Below are positions 1 to 7,933 of a DNA stretch of 20,448 bases, one piece after another. The position numbers were made by a program, and so were the translations under genes. Each line of letters begins with the position of its first letter. Within the stretch, counting starts at the first letter, position 1. Source of the stretch: Prolixibacteraceae bacterium. Its GTDB lineage: Bacteria > Bacteroidota > Bacteroidia > Bacteroidales > Prolixibacteraceae. The notes beneath the pieces are model-generated. The model ran no database searches and was not told the origin of the DNA. It saw only the letters and a program-made list of their open reading frames with translations. Location of the stretch: assembly GCA_016930735.1 (NCBI GenBank), contig JAFGGF010000084.1, positions 1 through 20,448 on the forward strand, read 5' to 3'.

Positions 1-711
1 AGTGTTGGTGAGCCTGTAAAACAGTGTGATCTCCCAACACAGGAAGTCCCGGAAACACTTGACTGGAACGAGTGGGTAGGGCCTTCTCTATACAGAGGAT
101 ACCACGAGGACCTGGCACCAAAAACCACTCAGGGACCCTGGGCATGGTGGCGGGGCTACAGGGACTTTGGCGGCGGTTATATTACCGACTGGGGAGCGCA
201 CATGTTTGATATTTCGCAATGGGCTTTGGATATGGATAAATCAGGACCAACTCAATTCCTGCCACCTGTTGAACCGGCAAAATCGGGTTTATCAATGCGC
301 TATGCAAACGGAGTAGTTGTTAACCATAAAGAATGGGGTGGGAGCGGCGACCACAATGCCGTTCAGATTATCGGTTCTGAAGGGAAAATAGAAGTAAGTC
401 GCAGTTTCCTCCGTACTTTTCCAAATGAAAGCCTTGCAAAAACCGAATTAAAACCAACAGATAAAAGGGTGTATTTCAGCGACAACCATTATCAGGACTG
501 GATCGATGCAATTAAAAACCGGACAAAACCAATTTCGGATGTTGAAACAGGGCACAGGACAGCATCAGTTTGTAATGTTACTAATATCGCATACGAACTT
601 CAACGTCCGTTACTCTGGGATCCTGAAGAAGAAAAATTTATTGGCGATGATTATGCAAATATGATGTTATCACGTCCTTTCAGGGGAAAATGGGATTTTA
701 CAGATTTTTAA
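1..711 (+). CDS. Gfo/Idh/MocA family oxidoreductase, C-terminal part (5' truncated by window edge)
   Basis: The reading frame is open from base 1, so the start lies outside the window; 236 residues are visible. The segment WWRGYRDFGGGYITDWGAHM is characteristic of the C-terminal substrate-binding alpha/beta domain of NAD(P)-dependent Gfo/Idh/MocA oxidoreductases, with the D-x-x-x-H pair at visible residues 63 and 67. The N-terminal Rossmann fold would lie upstream. Family members act on sugars, inositols or sugar derivatives; the substrate cannot be read from this part. Full-length Bacteroidota relatives are usually about 430-480 residues (from memory), so roughly half is missing. The gene ends TAA and converges on a Tat-exported isomerase-like gene across a shared hairpin. 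These two families are often neighbours in carbohydrate-use loci, so a common role is plausible but inferred. Confidence 0.9.
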   Translation, partial: SVGEPVKQCDLPTQEVPETLDWNEWVGPSLYRGYHEDLAPKTTQGPWAWWRGYRDFGGGYITDWGAHMFDISQWALDMDKSGPTQFLPPVEPAKSGLSMRYANGVVVNHKEWGGSGDHNAVQIIGSEGKIEVSRSFLRTFPNESLAKTELKPTDKRVYFSDNHYQDWIDAIKNRTKPISDVETGHRTASVCNVTNIAYELQRPLLWDPEEEKFIGDDYANMMLSRPFRGKWDFTDF

Positions 712-732
712 AAACTGATATTTAAAAAATAA

Positions 733-761
733 AAGCCCGATGCTTGTTATGTATCGGGCTT
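733..761. terminator. bidirectional terminator between convergent sugar genes
   Basis: A perfect 9-bp stem, AAGCCCGAT (733-741) with ATCGGGCTT (753-761), encloses an 11-nt loop. Read on the minus strand it is followed by a T-rich tail (the complement of the A-rich run at 721-734), which makes a good intrinsic terminator for the isomerase gene at 782-1693. On the plus strand the T-tail is poorer, so termination of the oxidoreductase transcript there is likely but weaker. Confidence 0.8.
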
Positions 762-781
762 CATATTTAAAATTCAAGTAG

Positions 782-1693
782 TTATACTAAAATTTTTGTA
801 ACAATATTATTAATACTTGTTTCAATTCCTTCAAACGGTTTGCCGTTGCCCTGGTTATCGTCTTCAACAAAAATGTATTTTGCGCCGGCAATATCTTTCG
901 CTTTATAAATTCTTTTAAAATTGATTAATCCTTCTCCAACTGAAGTGATATCATCTTTGATTACATCGTAAAAAGGTTTGCTTTTTTCAGCCATATCTTT
1001 AAAATGTAACAATTGAAATCTTCCCGGATATTTTTTAAACATTTTAACCGGATCCTGTCCGGCTTTTGTTGCCCAGTACAAATCGAGTTCCATGGTCACT
1101 AAGTCGGCATCCAATTCAGGCATATAAAGATCATAATAAGGAACAATTCCATCAAGAGTAGCAAACTCGAAATTATGGTTATGGTAACCAAACTGGATAC
1201 CCACACCCTTCATAATGCGGCCCACTTCATTCCAATCTGCAATCATCTGTTTGTATTTTTCAATATTGCGGTCTTCTTCATTTACCCAGGGTTGCACACA
1301 ATATTTGACACCCAGTTCGGCATGGTCGTCAGCCATCTTTTGTGCATTTTCCTTTGTAATACCGGTTGCTTCCACACCGGCATGGCTACTTATTATTTCC
1401 ATACCCAAACCATTTACAATCTTTTTAAATTCTTTGGGTGAGTAACCGTAAAATTTTCCATTGGAATAATCAGCAAGTTCCAGATTTTTGTATCCCATAT
1501 CTGACACTTTTTTTAAAGAGCCCGGTATATTAACAGCCATTGCATCTCTGATAGAATATAATTGAACTCCCACTCCAAAACTTTTCCTGTCAACCGGACC
1601 TAATTTAAATGATGTTGATCCTAAAGCTATTAAACCAAGTGCCCCTACCGATGAAATTTTAAGGAAATCCCTCCTGTTTTGTACTTTTTTCAT
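782..1693 (-). CDS. Tat-exported sugar phosphate isomerase/epimerase family protein (TIM barrel)
   Basis: This 303-residue protein begins with a twin-arginine signal: RRDFLK at residues 7-12, then a hydrophobic stretch at about 15-27. It should therefore be exported folded, with its metal. The rest reads as a xylose-isomerase-like/AP-endonuclease-2 TIM barrel. Likely metal-site and catalytic residues are E72, H104, the HNH cluster at 171-173, ExD at 202-204 in MELDLYW, HFKD at 230-233 and E277. Related proteins isomerise or epimerise sugars or their 3-keto derivatives; the substrate here is unknown. The length is normal for secreted Bacteroidota members. The start is fixed by the Tat motif. 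It converges on the Gfo/Idh/MocA gene, and such pairs are common in glycoside degradation loci (established association; a role here is inferred). Confidence 0.88.
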   Translation of the reverse strand: MKKVQNRRDFLKISSVGALGLIALGSTSFKLGPVDRKSFGVGVQLYSIRDAMAVNIPGSLKKVSDMGYKNLELADYSNGKFYGYSPKEFKKIVNGLGMEIISSHAGVEATGITKENAQKMADDHAELGVKYCVQPWVNEEDRNIEKYKQMIADWNEVGRIMKGVGIQFGYHNHNFEFATLDGIVPYYDLYMPELDADLVTMELDLYWATKAGQDPVKMFKKYPGRFQLLHFKDMAEKSKPFYDVIKDDITSVGEGLINFKRIYKAKDIAGAKYIFVEDDNQGNGKPFEGIETSINNIVTKILV

Positions 1694-1988
1694 GATCGTA
1701 TTTTAAGTTAGATTATTATTTAATATTCACTGATTTTATTTACAGATGATAAAAATAATACAAACAAAGCAGATTCGGAGAAAAAAGGATATTTTATTTA
1801 TTGTAATAAGTACAATTTAGGATTACTATTTTAAAATTATAATTTTACAGGAAAGCCTGTTGGTTACTAGAAATAATTTTATTCTTAAAACATTTGGTTT
1901 TGAAAAGAACCCAATATCGTTTCGCTTTTCGGGATAAGCTCGACTTTAATAATTCGATTCATTATTATTCCTGAATTATTGGTCTCAA
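1694..1988. other. AT-rich intergenic spacer
   Basis: About 295 bases between the isomerase start and the 3' end of mnmE. It should hold the isomerase promoter near 1700-1800, but I see no clear TAnnTTTG-type element. A weak 8-bp inverted repeat (1948-1955 with 1973-1980, 17-nt loop) lies just past the mnmE stop and lacks a T-tail, so I do not call it a terminator. No coding potential was seen. Confidence 0.6.
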
Positions 1989-3383
1989 TTACTTTCCGAT
2001 ACAGAAATTTTTAAAGATGTGCCCCAGTACTTCATGGGTAGATATTTCACCCGTGATTTCACCCAGGTAGTGCATACATTCACGGATGTCCTGCGCGAGG
2101 AAGTCGCCTGTGATTCCTGAATCAAGGCCATTTAAGACACGACGGATGGCTCCATGGGCATTTTTCAGGATTTCGAAATGCCGGGCATTGGTTACAATAA
2201 TATCTTCCTGTGAAGCTGCATCCAGGTTAACGGCATGTACCATGTGGTCAATTAATTCATCCAGGTTTTCTTTGTCTTTGGCTGCAATAAAAACCAGTTT
2301 TTCATTCTTATTTAAAACGGATCTTTTAAGTTCCTGAATGGTTTCTTTTAACCCTGTATCAATTTTATTGGCAACAAAAATCAACAATTGATCGTTTACC
2401 CGTTCCCTGATTTTATCAATTCTCCCCTGAACAATGGAGTAGGGGTTTTGGGTATCAACCACCAGCAGGACTACTTTAGCCTTGTCAAGTTTACTATAGG
2501 ATCGTTCAATACCAAGGTTTTCAATATGGTCATTGGTTTCACGGATCCCGGCTGTGTCAAAAAAACGGAAAGCTGTACCGTGAATGTTGACTACATCTTC
2601 AATTACATCGCGTGTTGTGCCATGAATTTCAGAGACAATGGCCTTGTCCTCGTTAAGTAAAGCATTCAGCAAAGTTGATTTACCAACATTGGTTTCGCCA
2701 ACTATCGCAACAGGAATACCATTTTTAATAACATTCCCCAACTGGAAAGAATCTTTTAATTTCCGGAGGAGGATTTCAATCCTTTCTGTGAGTTTCTTTA
2801 ATTCAGTACGGTTGGCAAATTCAACTTCTTCCTCGCTGAAATCGAGTTCCAGTTCAACCATAGCCGTAAAATGCAACATCTCGTCTCTGAGTTTTTTAAT
2901 TTCATTTGAAAAACCACCCCGCATCTGGTTAATCGCTAACCTGTGTGAAGCAGCATTCGACGAGGCAATTACATCGGCAACTGCTTCGGCCTGCGACAGG
3001 TCCATTTTACCGTTCAGGAAAGCACGCTGGGTAAATTCCCCCGGTTGGGCCATTCGGGCTCCTTTTTCAATTAACAACTCCAAGATTCGTTGCTGAATAA
3101 AAACCGAACCATGGCACGAAATTTCAACAATATCCTCTCCTGTAAATGAATGCGGGGCTTTGAACAGTGAAACAACAACCTCATCAATTATTTCATTACC
3201 TGAAATAACCTGGCCAAAATGCAGTGTGTTTGCTTCCTGCCGGTTTAGTATTTTCCCTTTTACAGGGCTTCTGAAAACAGCATCTGCAATTTCAATGGCC
3301 TTCTCTCCTGAAAGCCTTATCACAGCAATTGCACCCACTCCCGGCGAGGTTGAAATTGCACATATTGTTGACTGGTCGAGCAT
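1989..3383 (-). CDS. mnmE: tRNA uridine-5-carboxymethylaminomethyl modification GTPase MnmE
   Basis: This 464-residue protein is full length for MnmE (also TrmE). With MnmG it installs the (carboxymethyl)aminomethyl group at C5 of wobble U34 in certain tRNAs, using formyl-tetrahydrofolate, glycine or ammonium, and GTP. Domain order is canonical: a folate-binding N-terminal domain at about 1-120, a helical domain, a G domain inserted at about 220-380, and the end of the helical domain. Visible G motifs are the P-loop GETNVGKST (229-237), GTTRD (255-259), DTAG (276-279) and NKID (339-342). The C-terminal CIGK signature (461-464), which carries the functionally important Cys, is intact. It lies downstream of the M16 peptidase pair on the same strand, but a terminator and its own -7 box argue for separate transcription. 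The partner mnmG is not in this window. Confidence 0.97.
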   Translation of the reverse strand: MLDQSTICAISTSPGVGAIAVIRLSGEKAIEIADAVFRSPVKGKILNRQEANTLHFGQVISGNEIIDEVVVSLFKAPHSFTGEDIVEISCHGSVFIQQRILELLIEKGARMAQPGEFTQRAFLNGKMDLSQAEAVADVIASSNAASHRLAINQMRGGFSNEIKKLRDEMLHFTAMVELELDFSEEEVEFANRTELKKLTERIEILLRKLKDSFQLGNVIKNGIPVAIVGETNVGKSTLLNALLNEDKAIVSEIHGTTRDVIEDVVNIHGTAFRFFDTAGIRETNDHIENLGIERSYSKLDKAKVVLLVVDTQNPYSIVQGRIDKIRERVNDQLLIFVANKIDTGLKETIQELKRSVLNKNEKLVFIAAKDKENLDELIDHMVHAVNLDAASQEDIIVTNARHFEILKNAHGAIRRVLNGLDSGITGDFLAQDIRECMHYLGEITGEISTHEVLGHIFKNFCIGK

Positions 3384-3400
3384 TGTATAAAATTATTCAG

Positions 3401-3408
3401 CAAAGATA
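3401..3408 (-). promoter_or_regulatory. probable -7 element of the mnmE promoter
   Basis: On the minus strand this reads TATCTTTG, an exact match to the Bacteroidota -7 consensus TAnnTTTG, ending 17 bases before the mnmE ATG. No good TTTG -33 element is present at the usual distance (only TTTA-like sequence), so the call rests on the -7 box and its position. The leader would be about 10-15 nt. Confidence 0.55.
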
Positions 3409-3452
3409 TTTGTTTTGAACTAACTATCCTAAACTCTGAAAAACCATAAAAA

Positions 3453-3476
3453 AAGCCCTTCCAAATGAAAGAGCTT
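3453..3476 (-). terminator. intrinsic terminator of the M16 peptidase operon
   Basis: Read on the minus strand, AAGCTCTTTC pairs with GGAAGGGCTT around an ATTT loop. This gives ten pairs, two of them G-U wobbles that form only in the minus-strand RNA, and the stem runs into a T-rich tail. The position 48 bases past the stop of the 685-residue M16 protein fits termination of that operon, separating it from mnmE. Confidence 0.8.
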
Positions 3477-3487
3477 CTTTTTCCCAG

Positions 3488-3512
3488 TCATCCTGAGCTT
3501 GTCGAAGGATGA
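3488..3512. repeat. short palindromic element, possibly interspersed
   Basis: A 7-bp perfect stem (TCATCCT at 3488-3494, AGGATGA at 3506-3512) has an 11-nt loop, GAGCTTGTCGA. It sits between the M16 stop and the operon terminator. From memory, similar TCATCC...GGATGA palindromes are scattered in intergenic DNA of many bacteria, including Bacteroidota; only one copy is visible in this window. Confidence 0.5.
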
Positions 3513-3523
3513 TATAAATAATT

Positions 3524-5581
3524 CTACATTTCAAATACTGAATCGTCAACCCCTTTGTTAATTTCAACTGATTTTACTTCAATATCAAGGTTTTGCGGTC
3601 CGGCGACCTGTTTTGTTTTAAATGGAAATTGTATTCCTTCAACCGGGCGGTAATCGCTGTAAGTAGCTGTTACTGACATACCTCCCTGCTGGCTTACCGA
3701 TTTAACTTTTAATCCGCTCTCCTGATCGTAAAAATCAACTGCAGTCCTGCCTGAAGGTAAAGTCATCTGAACCTTCCAGGCTGGTTTTCCATCTACTTCC
3801 TCTGATCCGGTTATTTCTGTTTTAATCCCTAATTCCTTAAAGTGCATTTCAGCATTTAAGGTAGCCTGAATTTTCATGTATTCAAGGTCATCTCCCGATA
3901 TTTCCTGGTTTCCCATCTGACTTTTAACCATTCCTTTTTCACCGTCAAAAACCTGGGTTGACAGGGCATTTCCACCCATAAGTGTTTCTACCTTAATCTT
4001 ATTCGGTGCTTTCTGCTGAATTTTTATTTCAATACTCATTCCCTGAATAGAAATATCGGAAGTCATTACCATATCATTGATTGTGTTGAGCTTCTTTTTT
4101 CCTCCTATTGCATCCAGGTATTTATTGATTACGTCATCAGCAGAAAGGTCCGATGGTGCTTCCATTGCTTTTACCGGCTTTCCATAAAAATCGAATTGCT
4201 CTACCTTACCGTTTTTCGAGAACCTTGCCATGGTTTTTTTAAGCATGGCAGCATCTCCTATGGCAATAATATTTGCCTGATCCGGTTTCAGGTATTTTTT
4301 TGCCATTTGCAGAACATCATCTACTGAAACCTTACTGAGATTTTCCAGGTAGTTGGCATAGTAATCTTTTGGAAGGTTATAACGTTCAATATTCAGCGCA
4401 AAACGGGCAATAGTTGATGGTTGTTCAAGCGAACGTGCAAATGAACCGGCCATCATATTTTTATATTTTTCAAGTGTTTCTGTGTCAACGGATTCATTAA
4501 CCATCCTTTTAATCTCATATAATAATTCAAACATAGCAGAATCGGTTGCTTCTCCTTTTACCTCACCTGAAGCACTAAATGATCCGACAAGCTTATCAGA
4601 ATTTAACCTGGAATATGCACCGTAGGTATATGCTTTATCTTCCCTTAAATTGGCATTGATCCTGGTCGCAGTTCCACCACCACCTAAGATAGTATTCATT
4701 ACACTTGCTTTTATCGCATCAGGATTGCCTGGTTTAAAGTTAATCGGATAACTTACCTCTATCATCGACTGGACAGCTCCATCTCTGTTACTGATAGCTA
4801 CACGCGGTGTTGTATTCAATTCCGGAAAAGCATAGTTATGAGTTGGCACATCGGCTTTTTCCCATTTGCCGAAATATTCATTTGCCTGTTTTTTAGCTTC
4901 TTTTAGTGTTATATCACCAACAATAATAAGATAGGCAACATTGGGTTTAAAAAATTCCTTGTAATAATTTTTACAATTTTCAAGTGTAATATTCCCGATT
5001 GATTTTTCTGAAACAACTTCACCATACGGATGGTTTTCTCCATACATTAAAACTGAGCTTATATTATCAGCAATGGAACCTGCATCGTTTTTTGCAGTTT
5101 GAATTGCCGAAATATTTTGAGTTTTTAATTTTTCCAGTTCCTCTTCCGGGAATGAAGGATTCAATAAAACATCCGACATAATTTTAAGGAAATCGTCGCT
5201 GAATTTTTTTAATACTGAACCTGAAACTCCTGTAGAATATGTATTTAACGAGGCACCGATAAAATCAATGGCTTCATCGATATCGGCTTTCGATTTAGTA
5301 GTTGTACCAGCCCGCAATAAATTACCGGTAATCGATACATAACCTGCCTGGGCTCCCTCTTGTACCGGATCAATATCCAGTGTCACCTGATAGGTTACCC
5401 TGGGGACCTTGTGGTTTTCAACAACAATAACTTTTAATCCGTTATTAAGTGTAAAAAGCTCGTAATCTCCCAGTTGAATTTTTGGAGCAGGGCCGGGTTT
5501 TGGCCTGATACTCCGGTCTAACTGTGCATTTAAATTCAGGGTTGTAAGGACAATAAAAAGTAAGAATAATATTTTTTTCAT
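3524..5581 (-). CDS. M16 peptidase, non-zinc-binding subunit with extra C-terminal lipoprotein-carrier-like domain
   Basis: I place the start at the internal ATG at 5581 (685 residues). It opens a clean signal peptide, MKKILFLLFIVLTTLNLNAQ, 19 bases after the upstream gene stops; the longer frame begins inside that gene. Residues about 38-460 are a two-lobed M16 (insulinase/mitochondrial processing peptidase) fold. The zinc motif HxxEH is replaced by SITGN (83-87), so all three residues are lost. The Arg/Tyr pair that helps bind substrate in M16 enzymes is present in LREDKAYTYG (R313, Y320). It probably pairs with the zinc-binding subunit encoded just upstream. Residues about 480-685 form a beta-rich extension resembling LolA/LppX-type lipoprotein-binding domains (inferred from pattern, low certainty). 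The location should be the periplasm. Confidence 0.9.
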   Translation of the reverse strand: MKKILFLLFIVLTTLNLNAQLDRSIRPKPGPAPKIQLGDYELFTLNNGLKVIVVENHKVPRVTYQVTLDIDPVQEGAQAGYVSITGNLLRAGTTTKSKADIDEAIDFIGASLNTYSTGVSGSVLKKFSDDFLKIMSDVLLNPSFPEEELEKLKTQNISAIQTAKNDAGSIADNISSVLMYGENHPYGEVVSEKSIGNITLENCKNYYKEFFKPNVAYLIIVGDITLKEAKKQANEYFGKWEKADVPTHNYAFPELNTTPRVAISNRDGAVQSMIEVSYPINFKPGNPDAIKASVMNTILGGGGTATRINANLREDKAYTYGAYSRLNSDKLVGSFSASGEVKGEATDSAMFELLYEIKRMVNESVDTETLEKYKNMMAGSFARSLEQPSTIARFALNIERYNLPKDYYANYLENLSKVSVDDVLQMAKKYLKPDQANIIAIGDAAMLKKTMARFSKNGKVEQFDFYGKPVKAMEAPSDLSADDVINKYLDAIGGKKKLNTINDMVMTSDISIQGMSIEIKIQQKAPNKIKVETLMGGNALSTQVFDGEKGMVKSQMGNQEISGDDLEYMKIQATLNAEMHFKELGIKTEITGSEEVDGKPAWKVQMTLPSGRTAVDFYDQESGLKVKSVSQQGGMSVTATYSDYRPVEGIQFPFKTKQVAGPQNLDIEVKSVEINKGVDDSVFEM

Positions 5582-5600
5582 GATTCTGAATTTTAGAGGA

Positions 5601-6926
5601 TTAATTAGCTGATGGTTTTGGTAAATAATACAATACAACCCGGTTGTCTTTCCTGAAATAGTCGTTGGCAACCCGTTTTAAATCTTCTCTGTTAACTGAT
5701 AAATATTTATCCAGATCGGTATTAATACGGTTGGTATCCTTAAAATAAGTATAATTAGTTGCCAGAGTTTCTGCACGGCTGGCAATAGTTGCATCCTGAG
5801 CAACGATCTGATTTTCCACCTGGTTCCTGAGTTTCTGAAATTCCCGTTCAGGTATTAGTTCATTCTGAACTTTCTCAATTTCCTTATCCATGGCTGCTTC
5901 AAGTACAGAACAATCGAGCCCCATGTTTGGCAGTGCAAGTGTAATTGCAAGCCCGGGATCTTCAAATGGAAGGGGGATTGCAGCTACTTGAATGGCCAGT
6001 TGCTGATCATCGACCAGCGATTTATACAATCTTGAACTTTGCCCTGTTGCCAGCATCTGGCTTAACATTTCAACAGCAAAATAATCGTGGCTTCCCATTG
6101 CAGGAATATGATATGCCTGAATTACAGCCGGAAGCTGAATGTTATCATAAATAGTATCACGAACTTCTTTGGTTTTAATATCTTCAACCACAGTTGGCCT
6201 GTAAATTTCTCCTTTGCTTGGCGGGATGTCAGTAAAATACTTTTCAACCATTTTTTTGGCATCATTGTAATTAATATCACCAGCCAGAACTAAAACTGCA
6301 TTATTTGGCACATAAAACGAGTCGTAGAAATTTTTAAATTCCTCATCCTTTGCGGCCCGGATGTGTTCGGCATTTCCAATTGTTGCCCACTGATAAGGGT
6401 GTTTTGTAAAAGCATGCCCAAGTAATTCGATCAAAAATGATCCATACGGCTGGTTATCATAACTTTGTTTTTTCTCTTCAATAACAACACCCTTTTGAGT
6501 TGCAATTCCAATTGAGTCTACCCGTGCATGCAACATTCGTTCCGATTCGAGCCACAAACCTAATTCCAACTGGTTAGATGGAAGTACTTCATAATAATAA
6601 GTTCGGTCGTTACTTGTGTTCGCATTTAATGTTCCACCTGCGCTTTCAACTATTTTATCGTATTCGAACCGTTTAATATTCGCTGTACCTTCAAACATCA
6701 AATGTTCAAAAAAGTGCGCAAAACCTGTCCGTTCAGGATTTTCATTTTTTGAACCAACATGGTACATAACTGAAACACTTACAATCGGGACAGAGTGGTC
6801 TTCATGTATGATTACATGAAGTCCGTTTGGAAGGTCAAATTCTTTAAATTCTATTTTATTAGCCCTGGAAATTAAACCCGTAGCCAATAAAAGAATTGTG
6901 ATCAGAAAAATTTTAGTTTTCTTCAT
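5601..6926 (-). CDS. M16 family zinc metallopeptidase, zinc-binding subunit
   Basis: This 441-residue exported protein has signal peptide residues 1 to about 22. The M16 zinc site is intact: H71-F-F-E74-H75 in GFAHFFEHLMFEGT, with the third ligand Glu at 150/151 in VVIEEKKQ. At the place where M16 domains normally carry the Arg/Tyr pair, the sequence is SSRLYKSLVDDQQLAI, with V305 and I312 instead. Zinc binding and Arg/Tyr are thus split between this protein and the next gene product, the arrangement of heterodimeric M16B peptidases. The two genes are 19 bases apart on one strand and must be cotranscribed. Such periplasmic enzymes degrade or process peptides; the natural substrate is unknown. 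The length fits an M16B subunit. Confidence 0.95.
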   Translation of the reverse strand: MKKTKIFLITILLLATGLISRANKIEFKEFDLPNGLHVIIHEDHSVPIVSVSVMYHVGSKNENPERTGFAHFFEHLMFEGTANIKRFEYDKIVESAGGTLNANTSNDRTYYYEVLPSNQLELGLWLESERMLHARVDSIGIATQKGVVIEEKKQSYDNQPYGSFLIELLGHAFTKHPYQWATIGNAEHIRAAKDEEFKNFYDSFYVPNNAVLVLAGDINYNDAKKMVEKYFTDIPPSKGEIYRPTVVEDIKTKEVRDTIYDNIQLPAVIQAYHIPAMGSHDYFAVEMLSQMLATGQSSRLYKSLVDDQQLAIQVAAIPLPFEDPGLAITLALPNMGLDCSVLEAAMDKEIEKVQNELIPEREFQKLRNQVENQIVAQDATIASRAETLATNYTYFKDTNRINTDLDKYLSVNREDLKRVANDYFRKDNRVVLYYLPKPSAN

Positions 6927-7101
6927 AATTAATAATTTTTGAAATATTTTATATTAATAATTTTGTTCAGTTCAGGTTCCGTAAAAGTACAAATTCAATA
7001 TAACATTAAAGGATTTCAAAATATTTTAGTTCAACCATCAGGTGTTAAAATTGATTAATTTGTATTCAGAATAAAAAAAACATTACCTTACAAATAAAAA
7101 A

Positions 7102-7845
7102 ATGCCGGAAAATATATTAATAAAAGAAGCAGCTGTATTAATAAAAAAATCGGATTATAACATTGCCTTTACCGGTGCCGGAATTTCTGTTGAAAGCGGC
7201 ATACCGCCTTTCAGGGGGGAACACGGGCTATGGAATAAATACGACCCGCATGTGCTCGACCTTGATTATTTTTTCAGCGATCCGGTTGGTTGCTGGATCA
7301 GCATTCGTGAAATTTTTTATGATTTTTTTTCCGAGTCAAAACCCAACAAAGCACACCTGGCGCTGGCTGAAATGGAAAGGAGGGGAATGTTAAAATCAAT
7401 TGTTACGCAAAACATTGACAACCTGCATTTTGAAGCCGGAAATAAAACGGTTTATGAATTTCACGGTAACTCAAAAAAATTAAAATGCCCCATATGTGGC
7501 AAAATAATCCCTGTTCAGGAAGTTGACCTGAAAGAACTGCCCCCCAGGTGTCCTGATGATAATAATGTGTTAAAACCTGATTTTATTTTTTTTGGCGAAG
7601 GAATTCCACCTGATGCTTATGAAATGTCATTTATTGCTGCAAAAAAATGCAAAGTCTGTATTATTATAGGTTCTACCGGCGAAGTGGTCCCGGCTTCATA
7701 TGTACCCAATACCGCCAAGGAATTCGGGGCAACCATTATTGAAGTGAATCCGGAGGAATCGTTGTTTACAAAGCGGATAACTGACATTCATTTAAAAGGA
7801 AAGGCAGGGAAAGTTATGTCTGAATTATTGAGATATCTGGATTAG
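7102..7845 (+). CDS. Sir2-family NAD-dependent protein deacylase (sirtuin)
   Basis: This 247-residue protein has the sirtuin core. NAD-binding motifs are GAGISVESGIPPFRG (25-39) and TQNIDNLH (102-109); the catalytic His is H121 in EFHGN. Sirtuins remove acyl groups from lysine using NAD+, giving nicotinamide and O-acyl-ADP-ribose. The small zinc module is unusual. C129 and C132 (CPIC) and C150 are present, but the position normally held by the fourth Cys (CPxC) is D153 (CPDD). The following KPDFIFFGE motif aligns normally, so this is a substitution and not a shifted frame. The Asp may still bind zinc, or the site may be weakened. The gene ends TAG followed directly by TAA, and is transcribed away from the M16 operon. 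Acyl preference (acetyl, succinyl or other) cannot be told. Confidence 0.95.
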   Translation: MPENILIKEAAVLIKKSDYNIAFTGAGISVESGIPPFRGEHGLWNKYDPHVLDLDYFFSDPVGCWISIREIFYDFFSESKPNKAHLALAEMERRGMLKSIVTQNIDNLHFEAGNKTVYEFHGNSKKLKCPICGKIIPVQEVDLKELPPRCPDDNNVLKPDFIFFGEGIPPDAYEMSFIAAKKCKVCIIIGSTGEVVPASYVPNTAKEFGATIIEVNPEESLFTKRITDIHLKGKAGKVMSELLRYLD

Positions 7846-7850
7846 TAAAG

Positions 7851-7876
7851 AACAAAAAACTGCCTGTTTTTTTGTT
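7851..7876 (+). terminator. possible weak terminator after the sirtuin gene
   Basis: AACAAAAAAC (7851-7860) can pair with GTTTTTTTGTT (7866-7876) around TGCCT, with one bulged T, just past the sirtuin stop. The stem is nearly all A-T, so it is weak, although the descending arm doubles as a T-run. The fabG -33 element lies inside it. Confidence 0.35.
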
Positions 7877-7900
7877 AACCATATTTATAATTTATATTTG
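7871..7900 (+). promoter_or_regulatory. fabG promoter (Bacteroidota type)
   Basis: TTTG (7871-7874) and TATATTTG (7893-7900) are separated by 18 bases, close to the Bacteroidota consensus of TTTG, about 19 bases, then TAnnTTTG. Transcription would start near 7906. That leaves a leader of about 28 nt to the ATG at 7934 but only about 6 nt to the ATG at 7913, which supports the shorter protein start. Confidence 0.7.
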
Positions 7901-7933
7901 CTTTATTAAATAATGAATCTAAATTATTCGGAA

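Noticed and set aside
1948..1980. Inverted repeat after mnmE as a terminator
   Set aside because: The stem is all A-T except one pair, the loop is 17 nt and no T-run follows on the minus strand.
5582..5671. 30-residue N-terminal extension of the second M16 protein
   Set aside because: It lies inside the upstream gene and would bury the signal peptide; the ATG at 5581 is the natural start.
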